Shown here: piece by piece, positions 28,147-37,611 of the stretch | Numbering within the stretch: position 1 is the stretch's first letter | Layout: the number at the start of each line of letters is the position of its first letter | Origin: Vagococcus fessus | Lineage (GTDB): Bacteria; Bacillota; Bacilli; Lactobacillales; Vagococcaceae | DNA: 64,000 bases | Direction of reading: 5' to 3' | NCBI RefSeq assembly: GCF_003987565.1 | Contig: NZ_NGJY01000002.1 | Coordinates: 620,001 to 684,000 of the forward strand | Notes under the pieces: model-generated | The model's database searches: none | The model's input: only the letters and a program-made list of their open reading frames with translations | What the model was told of the DNA's origin: nothing | Made by a program: the position numbers and the translations under genes

Positions 28147-28348
28147 ACTTCCAAATTTTCAAATTATAGCTCGCTAATACTATTAAAATACCTGATTCCC
28201 ACAAATTGGGATCTAGTAAAAGATTAAAAAATATCACTCTTTGAAAACCAAAGAATAAATACGGAAGAACTAAAGTAACTACTCCCCATACTAATACCGC
28301 TAGCCATATCGACTTCATTGTTTTTTCTATTCTAATATCCATCGCCAT
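28145..28348 (-). CDS. small two-helix membrane protein
   Basis: About 67 residues with two hydrophobic helices (about 12-35 and 50-62) and a basic N-terminus. AAAGGAG sits four bases before ATG 28348 and ten before ATG 28342, so either start is possible. It follows the 72-aa gene by 9 bp and is its operon partner. Unrecognised. Confidence 0.6.
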   Translation of the reverse strand: MAMDIRIEKTMKSIWLAVLVWGVVTLVLPYLFFGFQRVIFFNLLLDPNLWESGILIVLASYNLKIWK

Positions 28349-28357
28349 CACACTCCT

Positions 28358-28576
28358 TTATTCTTTTTCATGTTGGTCCTGTTCTTTACGACGACCTTTA
28401 CGTTTTTTATCTTTTGAATCATCTATCTCTATCAAGTTCTTATTTTTTTCACGTTGCGCACTCATTATAGCTTGTGCCACTTGCTTACTTTCAGCTGCTT
28501 TATCTGAGGGCAATACAATATTGTCCATAACACTTGATGAGCGATAATTATCAGGTATTCTTACAATTTCTGGCAT
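28358..28576 (-). CDS. small charged hypothetical protein (72 aa)
   Basis: A soluble protein starting MPEIVRIPDNYRSSSVMDN, with a very basic/acidic tail (KKRKGRRKEQDQHEKE). AAAGGAGGG precedes its ATG. It forms a two-gene operon with the small membrane protein downstream. I do not recognise it. Confidence 0.6.
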   Translation of the reverse strand: MPEIVRIPDNYRSSSVMDNIVLPSDKAAESKQVAQAIMSAQREKNKNLIEIDDSKDKKRKGRRKEQDQHEKE

Positions 28577-28770
28577 AATAATCCCTCCTTTAATTTATTA
28601 TACCTCTAAACCAACTATTTTAATATAACGCTTTCAAAAAAATCTATCATAACTCTTGCAACAAACGCTCTCTTTTTAGACTATTTTAAAAACATTGTCT
28701 AATAAAGGTTGAAAATACCTATAAAAACGCTTACAATTTGATTTGTTATCAATTCTAAAGGGGGAGCAAA

Positions 28771-30714
28771 ATGAAAAAAAGATATGTATCACTAGCACTC
28801 GCATTAACCTGTTCGTTAGTATTAACAGGATGTTCTACAAAGAAAAATGAGGCTAAGACTTCTAAGAAAGAAGCCGTGGCTACTGAAAAAAAATTAACCA
28901 TCTTAGGAACATCTGATATCCATGGCCGCTACATGCCTTGGGATTATGCCACTGATGTCGCTAATACGGATGGAAGTTTTGCCCAAATTAGTACCATTGT
29001 AAATGAAGTGAGAAAAGAAGATCCTAACATGCTACTTGTCGATGCAGGAGATTTAATCCAAGACAACTCTGCAGAACTCTTTCAAAAAGATGACCCACAT
29101 CCTGCAACTGAATCATTAAAAGCTCTAAAATACGATGTTTGGACAATGGGAAATCACGAATTTGATTATGGGTTTGATGTGTTAGACAATATAACAAAAC
29201 AATTTGATGGAGCTGTTCTAGCTGGAAATGTTCAGTTAGAAGACAGTACCCCCTACTTTGCACCTTATAAAATTATTGAACGTGATGGGGTGAAAGTTGG
29301 TTTTATCGGAATGACAACACCTATGGTTGCTGAATTTAAAGAAGACACTGATATTTTTGATGGAAAAAAACTAACTGATCCTGTGAAGGAAACCATTAAA
29401 ACAATCAAAGAGATTAAAGAAAAGGCAGATATCTTAGTTGCGGTTGTCCATATGGGAATTGAAAATGAAAATAACGTTGAAAATACTGGTGTAGCAGATA
29501 TGGCGAAACAAATTCCTGAACTCGATGTTATCTTCGCCGGTCATATGCATACCTTAGTTGAAGAAGAATTCATCAATGATGTTCTAATTGTGGAACCTGA
29601 TAAGTACGGTCGCTATGTTTCACGTGTTGATTTAACACTAGAAAAAGATAAAGACGGCTTCAAAACTAAAAAGAAAAAAGGTTCCGCTATTAAAGTCGCA
29701 GACTATGAAGAGGATAAAAAAATCACTAAATTGCTAGCTGACTCTCATGAAAAAGCTCGAAAAGATGCGAATACTGAATTAGGAAAACTAGTTGGCATAG
29801 ACCTTGTTCCAGAAAATGAAATTAAAGGCATTCCTCAAGTTCAAATCGAAGAAACTCCACTCCATAATTTCCTTGGTGAAGTCATGCAACATTACAGTCA
29901 AAATGCTGATGTGGTTGCGTTCCAAATTGACACCGACTCACCTAAATTAGATATTGGAGATATCCGAAAAAAAGATATTGCTAAAAATTATCGCTACGCT
30001 GGTGGCGAGGTCACTGTTTATAAAGTAACGGGTAAAGACTTAAAAGACTATATGGAGTGGGCTGCTGGTTACTATAATACGCTTGATGATGGTGATGTTA
30101 CGATTAGTTTTGACAAAGAACGCCGCACAAGTAAATACAATACCAATGATCGCTTCCACGGTATAAAATATGATATCGATTTACGTGAACCTGCTAAAAA
30201 ACGAATTAAAAATTTAACTAAATTAGATGGTACACCTATTAAAGACGATACCCCTATCAAAATTGGGATGAACGCATACCGTATGAAGTTCTTACAATCA
30301 GAAGAAGGTCCTCTAGTTGGTCGTGACTTCAAAGAAATCTACAGTACGACTGACGAAGAAAATTTTGGTGAAGTCGACGGGCGCATCCAACAACTCTGTG
30401 CACGTTACCTTGATGAAGTTGTTGACCGAACGTATGAAGGTAAATTGCTCCATAATTGGGATGTTATTGGGCTTGATAAAAAACAAGAAGGACGAGATGC
30501 TGTTGTAAAATTAATGAACGAAGATATTATTAGTTTACCTAGTTCAGATGATGGCGTTGTGACTAATATTGAATCCATTAATATTAAAAAGAAACCTACT
30601 TCAGATGATATTAAAGCCATTACTGATAAAGCTAAGCTAAATCCCGACGACTTTAAATCATGTGAAACAACTGGTGACCTTTACATTAAAGTTGCTGAAG
30701 CATTAACTAACTAA
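28771..30714 (+). CDS. surface lipoprotein 5'-nucleotidase / metallophosphatase
   Basis: A 647-residue lipoprotein; signal peptide with lipobox LTGC (Cys about 21). The metallophosphoesterase domain (about 43-300) shows GTSDIHGRY, DAGDLIQD, MGNHEFDYG, VVHMGIE and AGHMHT, which bind two metals. The 5'-nucleotidase C-terminal domain follows (about 340-560). It should dephosphorylate extracellular nucleotides or cyclic nucleotides for nucleoside uptake, or remove signalling ATP/AMP. No LPXTG, so it is anchored by lipid. RBS GGGGGAG. Single gene with its own terminator. Confidence 0.9.
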   Translation: MKKRYVSLALALTCSLVLTGCSTKKNEAKTSKKEAVATEKKLTILGTSDIHGRYMPWDYATDVANTDGSFAQISTIVNEVRKEDPNMLLVDAGDLIQDNSAELFQKDDPHPATESLKALKYDVWTMGNHEFDYGFDVLDNITKQFDGAVLAGNVQLEDSTPYFAPYKIIERDGVKVGFIGMTTPMVAEFKEDTDIFDGKKLTDPVKETIKTIKEIKEKADILVAVVHMGIENENNVENTGVADMAKQIPELDVIFAGHMHTLVEEEFINDVLIVEPDKYGRYVSRVDLTLEKDKDGFKTKKKKGSAIKVADYEEDKKITKLLADSHEKARKDANTELGKLVGIDLVPENEIKGIPQVQIEETPLHNFLGEVMQHYSQNADVVAFQIDTDSPKLDIGDIRKKDIAKNYRYAGGEVTVYKVTGKDLKDYMEWAAGYYNTLDDGDVTISFDKERRTSKYNTNDRFHGIKYDIDLREPAKKRIKNLTKLDGTPIKDDTPIKIGMNAYRMKFLQSEEGPLVGRDFKEIYSTTDEENFGEVDGRIQQLCARYLDEVVDRTYEGKLLHNWDVIGLDKKQEGRDAVVKLMNEDIISLPSSDDGVVTNIESINIKKKPTSDDIKAITDKAKLNPDDFKSCETTGDLYIKVAEALTN

Positions 30715-30716
30715 AT

Positions 30717-30758
30717 AAAAGGTAGCAAGTAAAGTTAGACTTACTTGCTACCTTTTTT
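30717..30758. terminator. bidirectional terminator
   Basis: AAAAGGTAGCAAGTAA pairs with TTACTTGCTACCTTTT. It separates the nucleotidase gene from the convergent ald gene. Confidence 0.88.
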
Positions 30759-31872
30759 AATTTAATATGTCTACTACCGAACAATACTCCCTATTATACT
30801 TTCTCGCCGTTTCTTCTAACGTCAACTTCCCTTTATAAGTTGACACGCCTTGTCTCAAGTGAGGATTATCGATTAGTGCTTGTCTGCCACCTTTACTCGC
30901 TAACTCTAACACATAAGGCAACGTTACATTGCTTAATACTAGTGTTGCCGTCCTTCCGTATAACGCAGGCAGATTATCTACACAATAATGGCGAATACCT
31001 GCTACCTCATAGGTTGGATTAGAAATGGTTGTCGCATAACTTGATTCGATTGCACCACCTTCATCACACGACACATCCACAATAAGACATCCGGTTTTCA
31101 GTTTCTTTAAATCGGATGCCTCAATCAGATGTCCTTCTCTATTTTTAGGCCACAAGACACAATTGATAATCAAATCCGCCTCCGAACAAGCGCAGCGTAC
31201 CGTTTCTTTGGTGGCGTATAATAAGTCAGTTGTTTGAGGTAGAAGCTGTTGCGCTTTTTCTAAATTCGCCAACCCTCTACCCAAAAGTATGACATGATTG
31301 CCAAAAGCCGCCGCTAATTCAGCCGCCGCTCGACCGGCATGACCGGGACCAATGACAACAACTCGAGGAGTTGGCAAGCCTAAAATAGAATTAAGTAAAA
31401 TCCCGACACCTCCCTGTGTTGATTGGAGTTGAGAGAGGCCTTCAATAAAAGCAACTTTCCCCGCCAACTCGCTCATCGGTTTTAAAACCGGGAACTCGCC
31501 CGCTTCATCTGTAATATCTTCATATGCTATTGCCAAGCACTGACTTGCTAAAAGCGCCCTCATCTCTTCTTCGTTACTATTCGTATGCAAGAAACTCAAA
31601 ATAATATGGTGCTCTTTTAAATAAGGATAATCACATTCTTCAATTTCTTTTACTTTATAAATAAGGATGCTTTCTTTATAGACTTGCTCAGCATTTTGGC
31701 AAATAACAGCTCCTACTTTTTCGTACTCTCTATTTGTAAAGCCACTTCCTAATCCAGCTTCACTTTGAATATAAATGTCATGATTCGCTTCAATCAATAC
31801 TGAAGCAGATTGCGGTGTACACGCTACTCGTTGCTCTCCATTTTTGGTTTCTTTTAAAATACCTATTTTCAT
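30757..31872 (-). CDS. ald: alanine dehydrogenase
   Basis: A 371-residue NAD-dependent alanine dehydrogenase, interconverting alanine with pyruvate and ammonia. The N-terminal MKIGILKETKNGEQRVACTP and the substrate-site region IYKVKEIEECDYPYL fit the AlaDH/PNT family, and VVVIGPGHAGRAAAELA (about residues 169-185) is the NAD-binding turn; the usual GGGVVG is here GPGHAG, a visible variation. Length matches AlaDH, not transhydrogenase alpha. Single gene. In lactic acid bacteria it may feed pyruvate metabolism. Confidence 0.85.
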   Translation of the reverse strand: MKIGILKETKNGEQRVACTPQSASVLIEANHDIYIQSEAGLGSGFTNREYEKVGAVICQNAEQVYKESILIYKVKEIEECDYPYLKEHHIILSFLHTNSNEEEMRALLASQCLAIAYEDITDEAGEFPVLKPMSELAGKVAFIEGLSQLQSTQGGVGILLNSILGLPTPRVVVIGPGHAGRAAAELAAAFGNHVILLGRGLANLEKAQQLLPQTTDLLYATKETVRCACSEADLIINCVLWPKNREGHLIEASDLKKLKTGCLIVDVSCDEGGAIESSYATTISNPTYEVAGIRHYCVDNLPALYGRTATLVLSNVTLPYVLELASKGGRQALIDNPHLRQGVSTYKGKLTLEETARKYNREYCSVVDILN

Positions 31873-32218
31873 TTTTATTACCCTATTCCGTGACTAAAGG
31901 AGTTGCTTACCCAATATATTATCCTGTGACAACTACTGACAACCTAAAAACAACCTCCCTCTTATTACCATGAGTATACTCTTTATTCTGTATAACACCT
32001 AATCTAATCCTTAAAAATAATTTTAAAAATGGTATGATACCAAGTCGCAAGAATCCACCTTCTCGATTTTTCAAATAAAAAATGGTACTCACTATTAATC
32101 CCTATCGCTCTGTAGAAAAATATCTTTGGTGAGTCGTTTTATAGCTGTAGTAAGTATCGCAATGCTTGACAGTTTCTTTATTATATCGGTCTTTATTTAG
32201 TAGTTTTTTCATTATCTG
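31873..32218. other. intergenic region between ald and asnA
   Basis: About 350 bp without a gene. It contains a 13-bp palindrome TGGTAT-G-ATACCA at 32030-32042. It should hold the ald promoter on the minus strand. I looked for a T-box or other riboswitch core and did not find one. Confidence 0.5.
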
Positions 32219-32247
32219 TTACGATTTAAGCTATTTTATGCTAGAAT
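32219..32247 (+). promoter_or_regulatory. asnA promoter
   Basis: TTACGA (32219-32224), 17-bp spacer, TAGAAT (32242-32247) preceded by TATGC, giving an extended -10. Confidence 0.65.
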
Positions 32248-32273
32248 AGATTAAAATTAAATTAGAAAGAAGT

Positions 32274-33287
32274 GTGAGTATTATTAGTAAGACGATTATT
32301 CCTGACAACTATTCTCCTATCTTAGATAGCTATGACACACAAACAGCTATCGGCTTCATCAAAAAATGGTTCGAAGAAGCACTAAGCGGTAGCCTAAAAT
32401 TAAAACGAGTATCTGCACCCCTTTTCGTTAATGAAAAGTCTGGGCTTAATGATAATTTAAGTGGGAGCGAACGTCCCGTCCGTTTTGATATTCCTTCTTT
32501 AAAAGACCAAGGGGAAGTCGTTCATTCTCTCGCTAAATGGAAACGAATGGCTCTTAAAAAATATGACTTTCATGTAAGCAATGGCTTATATGCTGATATG
32601 AATGCCATTCGACGTGATGAAGAGCTCGACAATCTTCACTCTCTTTATGTTGACCAGTGGGACTGGGAACGTGTGATTACTGCCGAACAGCGGAACACTG
32701 CTTACTTACAGGAAGTCGTCCAAAGCATTGTTAACGCGATAGCAGAAACCGCAAGTCGATTGCGAACAAAATATCCCACTTTACAAACGACTATTGAAAC
32801 GTCAGTTGCCTTTATCACGAGCCAAGAGTTAGAGGACCTTTATCCAAATTTAACTCCGAAAGAAAGAGAACATGCCTTTGTCAAAGAACACCCTACAACC
32901 TTTATTAGTCAAATTGGGGATAAATTACATAGCGGACAGGCTCATGACCACCGCGCTCCCGATTATGACGATTGGGCATTAAACGGTGACTTACTCTTTT
33001 GGCATGCCCCTCTTAACTGTGCGATTGAACTATCAAGTATGGGCATACGAGTTAACGAGACTTCTCTTGCCTACCAATTAAAACAAGCCCAAGCAGAAGA
33101 TCGCATGCACTATGACTTTCATCAACAAATCGCTGCCGGTACATTACCGCTAACCATCGGAGGCGGTATCGGTCAAAGTAGACTTTGTTTATTACTTCTT
33201 GGAAAAGTACATATTGGCGAGGTGCAAGTTTCGCTATGGGATGATGAAACCTTAACAGCCTGTCACAATCGTTTAACCTTATTATAG
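32274..33287 (+). CDS. asnA: aspartate-ammonia ligase (asparagine synthetase A)
   Basis: A 337-residue class II tRNA-synthetase-like enzyme making asparagine from aspartate, ammonia and ATP. Motifs include VSAPLFVNEKSGLNDNLSG, FDVxxG-like VSNGLYADMNAIRRDE, YVDQWDWE and the C-terminal GGGIGQSRLCLLLLGK. The start is a GTG with only a weak AGAAAGAAG RBS. Length is normal. Single gene, with a strong terminator behind it. Confidence 0.94.
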   Translation: MSIISKTIIPDNYSPILDSYDTQTAIGFIKKWFEEALSGSLKLKRVSAPLFVNEKSGLNDNLSGSERPVRFDIPSLKDQGEVVHSLAKWKRMALKKYDFHVSNGLYADMNAIRRDEELDNLHSLYVDQWDWERVITAEQRNTAYLQEVVQSIVNAIAETASRLRTKYPTLQTTIETSVAFITSQELEDLYPNLTPKEREHAFVKEHPTTFISQIGDKLHSGQAHDHRAPDYDDWALNGDLLFWHAPLNCAIELSSMGIRVNETSLAYQLKQAQAEDRMHYDFHQQIAAGTLPLTIGGGIGQSRLCLLLLGKVHIGEVQVSLWDDETLTACHNRLTLL

Positions 33288-33325
33288 AAAAAAGCCAAAG
33301 GACCGTTGTCCTTTGGCTTTTTTTA
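33288..33325. terminator. bidirectional terminator
   Basis: AAAAAGCCAAAGGAC pairs with GTCCTTTGGCTTTTT around CGTT; between asnA and the convergent PPDK regulator gene. Confidence 0.9.
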
Positions 33326-34123
33326 TAATAGAGCTTCAATTAATGAAGCTGTTTCTTCAATTGCTTTATTATCTATATTAATAATGGTTGCGCCTAATTG
33401 TTCATAGACACGTCTAGCGTACGCAATTTCCTCAGTAATTCGAGCAAGGTCAACGTATGTGTTTTTTCCTGTTAACCCCATTGAGTCAGCTCTACTTTGA
33501 CGGATTTTTTGGATATAAACAGGCTCTGCAATCAACCCAACGATTTTTTCACTTGGCACTTGATGTAACACATCAGGCAACGCAACCTCCGGTATTAAAG
33601 GTAAATTCGACACTTTATACGATTTATTAGCAAGATACATACTTAAAGGCGTCTTAGATGTTCTAGAGATACCCAGAATAACAATATCAGATTTTAAGAA
33701 GCCTTGAGGTTCCTTCCCATCATCGTAACGAACCGCGAATTCTACTGCCTCTACTTGCTTAAAATAGCGCTCATTCATACGATAAATAGAACCCGGTTTC
33801 TCTTCTGGCTCAACTCCTGTTTGGCGGCTAATCATCTCTAATAGCGGGCTCATAAAATCAACATACTCTAACTGATTTTCTTTAGAAAATTCAGCTGCAT
33901 AGTGATTTAATTCCTTACTTACAAAAGTCGTCGCAACGATTGCTTTCTCACTTACCGCTTCTTCCAAGATGCTTCTCAACTCTTCCTTCGAATTAATAAA
34001 AGAAAAACGACGAACATTCTTTTTCTCAACATTCGAAAATTGAGCTAACACCGCATTGATATTTTTTTGTATCGTTTCACCGATTGAATCTGACATGATA
34101 TAAATTGTTATTTCATTTGACAT
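33323..34123 (-). CDS. pyruvate, phosphate dikinase regulatory protein (PDRP, DUF299)
   Basis: A 266-residue kinase/pyrophosphorylase that inactivates PPDK by ADP-dependent phosphorylation of an active-site Thr and reverses it with phosphate. Seen: IYIMSDSIGETIQ at the N-terminus, the P-loop-like GISRTSKTPLSMYLA (about 152-166) and RQSRADSMGL. It lies two bases after the CcpN-like gene, as ccpN-yqfL do in Bacillus, and close to ppdK. Confidence 0.93.
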   Translation of the reverse strand: MSNEITIYIMSDSIGETIQKNINAVLAQFSNVEKKNVRRFSFINSKEELRSILEEAVSEKAIVATTFVSKELNHYAAEFSKENQLEYVDFMSPLLEMISRQTGVEPEEKPGSIYRMNERYFKQVEAVEFAVRYDDGKEPQGFLKSDIVILGISRTSKTPLSMYLANKSYKVSNLPLIPEVALPDVLHQVPSEKIVGLIAEPVYIQKIRQSRADSMGLTGKNTYVDLARITEEIAYARRVYEQLGATIINIDNKAIEETASLIEALL

Positions 34124-34125
34124 CG

Positions 34126-34752
34126 TTATCTAAGTCCTTTCGATCTATGACCTTCATCTACAAAATGTTTGACGATAATCGTCTTTGTTATTTTACCTAT
34201 GACCTTATAATTATTATCTGCTGCCACGACTGGTAAGGAATCAACCTGACTTCTCATCAGTAAATCTGCTGTTTCAAGAATCGTTTGGTCCGCTGTCACC
34301 GCTACTACTTTCGGGACACGGGTCATCGCAATCGCCACAGGTAAGGTCTGATCACCTGAACTTACCATCGTTCTAAGTAAATCTTTTCGTGAAATAACAC
34401 CTACTAATTCATCATTTTCCGTTACGTACAACGTCCCCACATCATACATAAATAAAGATGTAATCGCATCGCCTACTGTTGTAGCTTGAGGAATACATAC
34501 AGCAGGTGTCATCACTTCCGCTATTGTCTTTTGGTAGACTTCTTCAAATAACAACGGATCCACAGGGCTGTCAGCTAAGTAATAACCTACTTTAGGTTTG
34601 GCATCAAGCATCCCTGTCATAGTGAGCACGGATAAATCACTACGTAAGGTAGGCTTGGTCAATCCTAATTGTTTGGCAATTCTATCTCCTGTGATCGGTT
34701 GGTTATCTTTGACAATCTTTATAATAGTTTGCTGTCTTTCTGTTAGTTTCAT
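34126..34752 (-). CDS. ccpN: CcpN-like HTH/CBS transcriptional repressor
   Basis: A 208-residue protein: winged HTH at about 1-60 (ITGDRIAKQLGLTKPTLRSDLSVL), then two CBS domains (about 75-135 and 142-200) that should bind an adenine nucleotide. In Bacillus subtilis CcpN represses gluconeogenic genes (gapB, pckA) on sugars and is encoded with yqfL. Here it heads an apparent operon with PDRP, and ppdK lies upstream as a separate transcript. Its likely target is the ppdK promoter with its long inverted repeat. Confidence 0.85.
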   Translation of the reverse strand: MKLTERQQTIIKIVKDNQPITGDRIAKQLGLTKPTLRSDLSVLTMTGMLDAKPKVGYYLADSPVDPLLFEEVYQKTIAEVMTPAVCIPQATTVGDAITSLFMYDVGTLYVTENDELVGVISRKDLLRTMVSSGDQTLPVAIAMTRVPKVVAVTADQTILETADLLMRSQVDSLPVVAADNNYKVIGKITKTIIVKHFVDEGHRSKGLR

Positions 34753-34815
34753 GATTATCCACCGTCTCTTTAGTCTGACTCAATTATAGTACAGCCAGCC
34801 ATTTTGGGCAATCGG

Positions 34816-37428
34816 CTAAGCCTTTGCTCTCAGTCCTACTTGCGCTGCTGTTAAACGTGCAAGTGGGACTCTAAATGGCGAACATGAGACATAATCCAAT
34901 CCTATTGATTGGAAGAATTTAATTGATGTCGGGTCACCTCCTAATTCACCACAGACGCCGATTAACATATCTGGTTTCACACTACGTCCTCTGGCTACAG
35001 CTAATTTAATTAACTCCCCGACACCATGTTCATCAATAGTTTGGAATGGGTCGTGGGAAATAATCCCTTTTTCAAGATACTCTGATAAGAATTTAGTTGC
35101 ATCATCTCTAGAGAACCCATACGTCATTTGAGTCAAATCGTTGGTTCCAAAACTAAAGAAGTCCGCCTCTTTTGCTAAGTCATCTGCAATTAAACAGGCA
35201 CGAGGCAGCTCAATCATTGTCCCAATTTCATAAGGGAATGGACATTTTTCACGTCCCATCACATCATCTATCACCTTAATCAATTGCGCTTTAATTTGTG
35301 ACAACTCTTCCTTCTCCGCAACCAAGGGAATCATGATTTCAGGAACAACAGGTACCCCTTTACGGCGCAAGGTCATCGCACTTAAAATAATCGCTTTAAC
35401 TTGAACTTGATATAATTCTGGTAACGTTACACCCAAACGACAACCACGGTGTCCTAACATTGGATTTGTTTCTTCCAAGCTATGAATACGATTGGTTAAT
35501 TTAGAAACATCCCACTCGATTTCTTTTGCTAAGACTTCAATTTCTTTCTTACTTGATGGTAAAAATTCATGCAGCGGTGGGTCTAACAAACGAATGACCA
35601 TCGGTTTTTCTCTGACAATGTGATACATTTTTTCAAAATCTGAACGTTGGTACTCTAGTAATTTTTCTAAAGCTTCTTGCTTCTCAGTGGCATCTTCTGT
35701 TAAAACCACTTTACGAATTTCTTGCAGTCGTTCTTTCTTGAAGAACATATGCTCCGTACGGGCTAACCCAACACCGACCGCACCAAAGTCCATAGCCGTT
35801 TGTAAATCTTGAGTAGTTTCAGCATTGGCTCTAACTTTTAAATCAGAAACGGTATCTGCCCACTCCAATAAGGTTGTCAGATGATGATTGGTTGTAATGC
35901 TTTCTTTTTCTAATACACCTAGATAAATCACACCTGATGTTCCATCAACCGATACCCAATCACCTTCCTCCAATGTCACACGGTCTACCGTAACCGTACC
36001 GGCCTCTTCATCAATAACTAAATTGCCACATCCTGTCACACAACAGGTTCCCATTCCTCTAGCAACAACCGCTGCATGAGAGGTCATCCCACCATGGTTA
36101 GTTACAATGGCTTGGCTAGTAATCATCCCTTCAATGTCATCTGGTGATGTTTCATTACGAACTAAAATAACAGGGTCACCCGCTAAGTGCAGCTCTTTCG
36201 CAGCTTCCGAATTAAAACAAATTTTACCGCTTGCTGCACCTGGACTAGCTCCTAACCCTTTAGAAAATAGAGTTGCTTTAGCCATGCTTTCTTCTGAAAA
36301 GACATCATGCAAGGTCGAGTTAACCATCTCTGGTGTTACTTTTAATAAGGCTTCCTCTTTTGTGATTAAACGTTCCTCTGCCATTTCAACTGCAATTTTT
36401 AAAGCCGCTTGATTGGTACGTTTTCCATTACGTGTTTGAAGTAAATACAAACGATTATCTTCTATTGTAAATTCAATATCTTGCATGTCGTGATAGTGAG
36501 TTTCTAACTGCTCGACTAATTTTTTTAATTCATGATACATCTCTGGCATCACTTCCGCTAATGAGTCAATAGGTTGCGGTGTTCTAATTCCAGCTACTAC
36601 ATCTTCCCCTTGCGCATTGATTAAAAATTCACCGAATAATTTATTTTCACCTGTCGAAGGATTTCGTGAAAAGACAACACCTGTCCCACTTTCCTCACCA
36701 CTATTCCCAAAGACCATACTCTGCACATTAACGGCCGTCCCAAGATCATGGTCAATATTGTGTAACTCTCTATAAGTTACGGCACGCTTATTATTCCATG
36801 ATTCAAAAATCGCCGTTACAGCAATTCTTAACTGCTCAGTTGCAGTCTGAGGAAAAACTAAATCATGCTCTTCATAAAGTTTATGAAACCTTGTAATGAT
36901 TGTTTTTAACTCCGTCAAAGAAAAATCGGTTACATTTTTTTGAGAGTGTGATTCTTGACCTGTAATAACCTCATCGAATTTTAGTTTTGGAATACCGTAT
37001 ACTACTTCACCAAACATTTGAAGCAGACGACGGTAACAATCATACGCAAAATGAGCATCACCTGTTAATTCGGCAAACCCTTCAACCGTATCATCACTTA
37101 ACCCTAGATTTAAAATTGTGTCCATCATACCTGGCATCGAAAATTGCGAGCCACTTCTAACAGAAACTAATAATAAATTTGAAGGATCATCAAACTGCTT
37201 CCCTGTTCGTTGTTCTAAGCGCTCTATCGCACCATCTAGCTCTGACCATAATTGCGAAACGCTTTCATTATTCTCTAAATAAGCCATACATGTCGGTGTT
37301 GTTATTGTAAATCCAGTCGGAACTGGTAAACCTAAACGAGACATCTCAGCTAGGTTAGCCCCTTTTCCTCCTAATAGTTGTCTCATTTCTCCTGTACCCT
37401 CTGAAAAATCATAAATACGTTTTGTCAT
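34816..37428 (-). CDS. ppdK: pyruvate, phosphate dikinase
   Basis: 870 residues; start set at ATG 37428, since GGAGG lies between it and the upstream in-frame TTG at 37446. It interconverts pyruvate, ATP and Pi with PEP, AMP and PPi. The order is an N-terminal nucleotide-binding domain (LLGGKGANLAEMS), the swivelling phospho-His domain (NHGGMTSHAAVVARGMG, with the regulatory Thr in MTSH) and a C-terminal PEP/pyruvate TIM barrel (MLGHRGCRLG, SFGTNDLTQMTYGFSRDD, CGELGGD). PDRP and the CcpN-like regulator next door would control activity and expression. Length is typical. Confidence 0.95.
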   Translation of the reverse strand: MTKRIYDFSEGTGEMRQLLGGKGANLAEMSRLGLPVPTGFTITTPTCMAYLENNESVSQLWSELDGAIERLEQRTGKQFDDPSNLLLVSVRSGSQFSMPGMMDTILNLGLSDDTVEGFAELTGDAHFAYDCYRRLLQMFGEVVYGIPKLKFDEVITGQESHSQKNVTDFSLTELKTIITRFHKLYEEHDLVFPQTATEQLRIAVTAIFESWNNKRAVTYRELHNIDHDLGTAVNVQSMVFGNSGEESGTGVVFSRNPSTGENKLFGEFLINAQGEDVVAGIRTPQPIDSLAEVMPEMYHELKKLVEQLETHYHDMQDIEFTIEDNRLYLLQTRNGKRTNQAALKIAVEMAEERLITKEEALLKVTPEMVNSTLHDVFSEESMAKATLFSKGLGASPGAASGKICFNSEAAKELHLAGDPVILVRNETSPDDIEGMITSQAIVTNHGGMTSHAAVVARGMGTCCVTGCGNLVIDEEAGTVTVDRVTLEEGDWVSVDGTSGVIYLGVLEKESITTNHHLTTLLEWADTVSDLKVRANAETTQDLQTAMDFGAVGVGLARTEHMFFKKERLQEIRKVVLTEDATEKQEALEKLLEYQRSDFEKMYHIVREKPMVIRLLDPPLHEFLPSSKKEIEVLAKEIEWDVSKLTNRIHSLEETNPMLGHRGCRLGVTLPELYQVQVKAIILSAMTLRRKGVPVVPEIMIPLVAEKEELSQIKAQLIKVIDDVMGREKCPFPYEIGTMIELPRACLIADDLAKEADFFSFGTNDLTQMTYGFSRDDATKFLSEYLEKGIISHDPFQTIDEHGVGELIKLAVARGRSVKPDMLIGVCGELGGDPTSIKFFQSIGLDYVSCSPFRVPLARLTAAQVGLRAKA

Positions 37429-37504
37429 AATTACTATAACCTCCAAGTTATGAATTGTATTAAGTCGTACTATTTTATATAAGACGTATCATTTGCATAA
37501 ACAG

Positions 37505-37533
37505 ATTATATAATACGTCTTATATAAATTCAA
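37505..37533 (-). promoter_or_regulatory. ppdK promoter
   Basis: On the minus strand TTGAAT (37533-37528), 17-bp spacer, TATAAT (37510-37505). Both boxes and the spacer lie inside or against the arms of a 42-bp inverted repeat. Confidence 0.8.
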
Positions 37534-37547
37534 GACGTATTATATAA
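37506..37547. repeat. 42-bp perfect inverted repeat over the ppdK promoter, likely operator
   Basis: TTATATAATACGTCTT (37506-37521) and AAGACGTATTATATAA (37532-37547) are exact reverse complements with a 10-bp gap. A third, nearly matching copy (TATAAGACGTATCA) lies at 37478-37491, downstream of the start point. No T-run supports a terminator. This fits cooperative binding by a repressor such as the CcpN-like protein. Confidence 0.8.
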
Positions 37548-37573
37548 CTTTTTTTATATCCTTCCTATTGAAC

Positions 37574-37602
37574 AAAAAAAAGAGCCCCCATAGGCTCTTT
37601 TA
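37574..37602 (-). terminator. terminator of the zinc-ribbon/beta-lactamase-fold gene
   Basis: AAAAGAGCC pairs with GGCTCTTTT around CCCATA, ten bases after the stop on the minus strand. Confidence 0.8.
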
Positions 37603-37611
37603 CTTCTCACA

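Noticed and set aside
31873-32273. Possible T-box or other riboswitch before asnA or ald
   Set aside because: The conserved T-box core and a following terminator are not present; only a small palindrome was found.
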